Part shown: in pieces, positions 62,103 through 64,000 of the stretch
Numbering within the stretch: position 1 is the first letter of the stretch
Layout: each line of letters opens with the position of its first letter
Assembly: GCF_025143825.1 (NCBI RefSeq)
Contig: NZ_CP083560.1
Span: 2,480,001 to 2,544,000, forward strand
Source of the DNA: Sulfitobacter sp. S223
GTDB taxonomy: Bacteria; Pseudomonadota; Alphaproteobacteria; Rhodobacterales; Rhodobacteraceae
Direction of reading: 5' to 3'
DNA: 64,000 nucleotides
Program-made: the position numbers and the translations under genes
Notes under the pieces: generated by a model
Databases searched by the model: none
What the model saw: the letters and a program-made list of their open reading frames with translations, nothing else
Told to the model about the DNA's origin: nothing

Positions 62103-62798
62103 TTACAAAGCCAGATCATCTTTCAGGGCGGCAATGGAGTAATCTTTTTTATCGGCGGTCCGCTTGATCATCCCGCGCTCCATAACCACAAAATTGTCGC
62201 CCTGCTGAAAGGCAAAGTCGGCGTTCTGTTCGACCAGCACAATCGCCATCTCACCTTGCGCGCGCAAGTGTTGCAAGGCATCCCCGATCTGCTGGATAAC
62301 ATTGGGCTGGATGCCCTCTGTCGGTTCATCCAACAACAACACACGTGGACGGGTGATCAGTGCCCGCGCGATTGCGAGTTGCTGTTGCTGGCCGCCGGAA
62401 AGGTCGCCGCCGCGCCGTGACTTCATTTCTTTCAAGACGGGAAACAGCGCGAATATTGCTTCGGGGATGACGTGATCGGATTTTGGCAGACAGGCAAATC
62501 CGGTTTCTAGGTTCTCAAGTACGCTCATCATCGGAAAGACTTCGCGCCCCTGCGGGACATAAGCAATGCCAGCGCGTGCGGCATCCACAGGCGATGCCAG
62601 CCTGACCGCGCGCCCCTCTACGCTCACTGTGCCACCTGCCACCGGATGCCGCCCTGCAATGGCCTTCAGCAGGCTGGTTTTGCCCACACCGTTGTTGCCG
62701 ATCACGGTGGTGATGCGACCCATTGCAGCGGTCATGGAGACATCAAACAGTATCTGGCTTTGCCCGTACTTCAGGTCAAGGTTCTGAACTTCAAGCAT
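62103..62798 (-). CDS. urtE: urea ABC transporter ATP-binding protein UrtE
   Basis: A 231-aa LivF-type ATPase: Walker A GNNGVGKTSLLK, the signature LSGGQQQQLAIARALI, Walker B VLLLDEPTEGIQPNVI and His position occupied by VEQNADFAFQ. The TEGIQPNVIQQIGDAL segment is typical of UrtE. It overlaps urtD by 8 bp; the ATG at 62798 is taken, with GTG at 62804 also possible. Last gene of the urt operon. Confidence 0.9.
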   Translation of the reverse strand: MLEVQNLDLKYGQSQILFDVSMTAAMGRITTVIGNNGVGKTSLLKAIAGRHPVAGGTVSVEGRAVRLASPVDAARAGIAYVPQGREVFPMMSVLENLETGFACLPKSDHVIPEAIFALFPVLKEMKSRRGGDLSGGQQQQLAIARALITRPRVLLLDEPTEGIQPNVIQQIGDALQHLRAQGEMAIVLVEQNADFAFQQGDNFVVMERGMIKRTADKKDYSIAALKDDLAL

Positions 62799-63540
62799 CG
62801 GCACGCCCCAGATAAACTTCGATCACACGCGGGTTTGAGGTGACGTGATCAAGGCTGCCCTCAGCCAAAACGGAGCCTTCGTGCAGCACGGTCACTTTGC
62901 AATTCAGGCGGCGAACGAATTCCATATCGTGTTCCACCACCACCACGGCGCGCGTCTGTGCCGCGCGGCGCAGGATATCTGTCGTCTTTTCACGTTCTTC
63001 CACTGTCATACCGGCGGCAGGTTCATCCACCAGCAACAACCGCGGCTCTTGAGCGAGCAACATCCCGATTTCAAGCCATTGCTTTTGACCATGGCTCAAT
63101 TCACCTGCGCGACGGGTCAGACTATCAGACAAACCGATCTCTTCGGCGACTTCCTCAATCCGTGCGGCATTTCCAGCGGTCTTTTTGTGCATAAGAACCG
63201 CAAATGGTCCACGCGGGTTTTTCAATGCCATGGCAAGGTTCTGACGCACCGTCTGTTCTTCGAATACTGTGGGTTTCTGGAACTTGCGGCCAATGCCTTC
63301 GCGCGCGATCTGGCTTTCTGACATGCCCAGCAGCGAGATATTACGCTCCCCCCAGATAACGGTGCCTTCGTCCGCCTTGGTCTTACCTGTCACGAGGTCC
63401 ATGAACGTCGTTTTACCCGCGCCGTTCGGCCCGATGATGGCGCGCAATTCGGCAGGGGCAAAGTTGATTGACAGATTGTTGATGGCGCGGAACCCGTCAA
63501 AGCTGACGCTGACGCCCGAGACTTCCAACAGCATACTCAT
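62791..63540 (-). CDS. urtD: urea ABC transporter ATP-binding protein UrtD
   Basis: A 249-aa LivG-type ATPase. Walker A is GPNGAGKTTFMD, followed by the UrtD-specific segment GIGRKFQKPTVFEEQTVRQNLAMALK. The signature is LSHGQKQWLEIGMLLAQEP, Walker B LLLVDEPAAGM and His in VEHDMEFVRRL. The start is ATG 63540, overlapping urtC by 4 bp. Combined with urtC and urtE it gives a urea rather than branched-chain amino acid importer. Confidence 0.93.
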   Translation of the reverse strand: MSMLLEVSGVSVSFDGFRAINNLSINFAPAELRAIIGPNGAGKTTFMDLVTGKTKADEGTVIWGERNISLLGMSESQIAREGIGRKFQKPTVFEEQTVRQNLAMALKNPRGPFAVLMHKKTAGNAARIEEVAEEIGLSDSLTRRAGELSHGQKQWLEIGMLLAQEPRLLLVDEPAAGMTVEEREKTTDILRRAAQTRAVVVVEHDMEFVRRLNCKVTVLHEGSVLAEGSLDHVTSNPRVIEVYLGRADA

Positions 63541-64000
63541 TGCGGCTTCCTCACCAAATAGTCGAACAATCCGCCAATGCCTTTGGGAAAGAACAAAGTG
63601 ACCGCCACAAAGCTGAAGCCAAGCAGAACCAGCCACCAATCCGTCCACTGGATTGTGTAGAAGCCCAAGTTGATGTTTGGTGCCCCGCCGCCGGTGAACC
63701 AGCTTGAGAGAAGCGAAACGAATGCAGCGCCGATCACAGCTCCGTACAACCGCCCGCGTCCGCCGATTGCCACCCAGACGGCAAGATAGATTGATGCAAT
63801 CGGTGCGATTTCACCGGGATTGATGATGCCCGCTTGCGGATAGTAAAGCGCACCGGCGATGCCGGAGACGACAGCGGTGATGGTAAAGATGAACAGCTTG
63901 TAGCTTTCCACGTGGTAGCCAAGAAAGCGCACGCGCGCCTCGTTATCGCGGATGCCTTTGACCACGCTGCCCATCTTGCCCGAGACAACCCAAGCAAAAA
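63537..64000 (-). CDS. urtC: urea ABC transporter permease UrtC, 5' end beyond the window
   Basis: The C-terminal about 150 residues of a LivM-type permease. The conserved loop GSVVKGIRDNEARVRFLGYHVESYKLFIF, the GIAGALYYPQAGIINPGEI helix and GRGRLYGAVIGAAFVSLLSSW are typical of UrtC. The C-terminus reads TLFFPKGIGGLFDYLVRKPQ. The reading frame is open to the right edge. urtA and urtB are expected beyond 64000. Confidence 0.88.
   Translation of the reverse strand, partial: FAWVVSGKMGSVVKGIRDNEARVRFLGYHVESYKLFIFTITAVVSGIAGALYYPQAGIINPGEIAPIASIYLAVWVAIGGRGRLYGAVIGAAFVSLLSSWFTGGGAPNINLGFYTIQWTDWWLVLLGFSFVAVTLFFPKGIGGLFDYLVRKPQ

Overview
The window reads as one contiguous chromosomal segment of a marine-type alphaproteobacterium, most likely the Rhodobacteraceae (Roseobacter group). 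The reasons are a heterotetrameric sarcosine oxidase operon, the ccmI-ruvX-DUF1289 block, a heterocyst-type (DevBCA-like) exporter, an N-type ATPase operon, a choice-of-anchor L/RTX/Hint secreted protein and urea-transporter genes, in moderately high-GC DNA with dense translationally coupled operons. The genus cannot be fixed from the sequence. I found no rRNA, tRNA, CRISPR array or insertion sequence.

Layout. 1-5.1 kb (minus): soxB, an extra small membrane-protein gene, soxD and soxA (C-terminus cut by the window edge). 5.3-7.3 kb (plus): ccmI, ruvX and a DUF1289 gene. 7.3-10.3 kb (minus): a small protein, a phytanoyl-CoA dioxygenase-like protein coupled to a TauE/SafE permease, and dusA. 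10.8-14.0 kb (plus): a TPP riboswitch followed by a YkoF-like protein and a complete ABC importer for a thiamine precursor. 14.6-17.9 kb: two convergent orphan membrane histidine kinases. 18.1-19.1 kb: a YdhR-like protein and a periplasmic rhodanese. 19.1-23.7 kb: a coupled minus-strand operon (flavin monooxygenase, BASS transporter, epimerase, SDR) divergent from a TetR regulator, with a perfect palindrome between them. 24.0-28.7 kb: davA-davB (lysine to 5-aminovalerate) convergent with a polar amino-acid ABC importer.

29.5-50.6 kb is the most coherent accessory region, an apparent low-oxygen/stress island: DevBCA exporter, ETHE1/Blh-type metallo-hydrolase, dps divergent from an OxyR-like regulator, P-type ATPase with cbpM/cbpA, cupin, full N-ATPase operon (atpDCQRBEFAG), PHA synthase, acetate kinase, a Crp/Fnr-family regulator and small proteins. 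FNR/Dnr-like palindromes lie 70-105 bp upstream of four transcription units (devB, atpD, phaC and a 71-aa protein). This suggests a shared oxygen- or NO-responsive regulon covering an ATP-driven ion pump, substrate-level ATP (acetate kinase), carbon/reductant storage (PHA) and protein/iron protection.

50.7-55.4 kb (minus) encodes a 1560-aa secreted RTX protein made of three similar modules plus a C-terminal Hint domain. 55.7-57.2 kb encodes a membrane-fused spermidine-synthase-like protein. 57.4-60.3 kb carries a frameshifted modE remnant followed by modABC. 60.5-62.1 kb is a GMC oxidoreductase. 62.1-64 kb (minus) is urtE, urtD and the 3' part of urtC.

Nothing here is a wholly new system on sequence alone. 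The best leads are the FNR-boxed N-ATPase/PHA/acetate-kinase island, the OxyR homologue with Tyr at the resolving-cysteine position, the broken modE, the small membrane gene plus terminator inside the sox operon, and the uncharacterised FMO-BASS-SDR operon. Functional names come from motif and family recognition by eye; no search was run.
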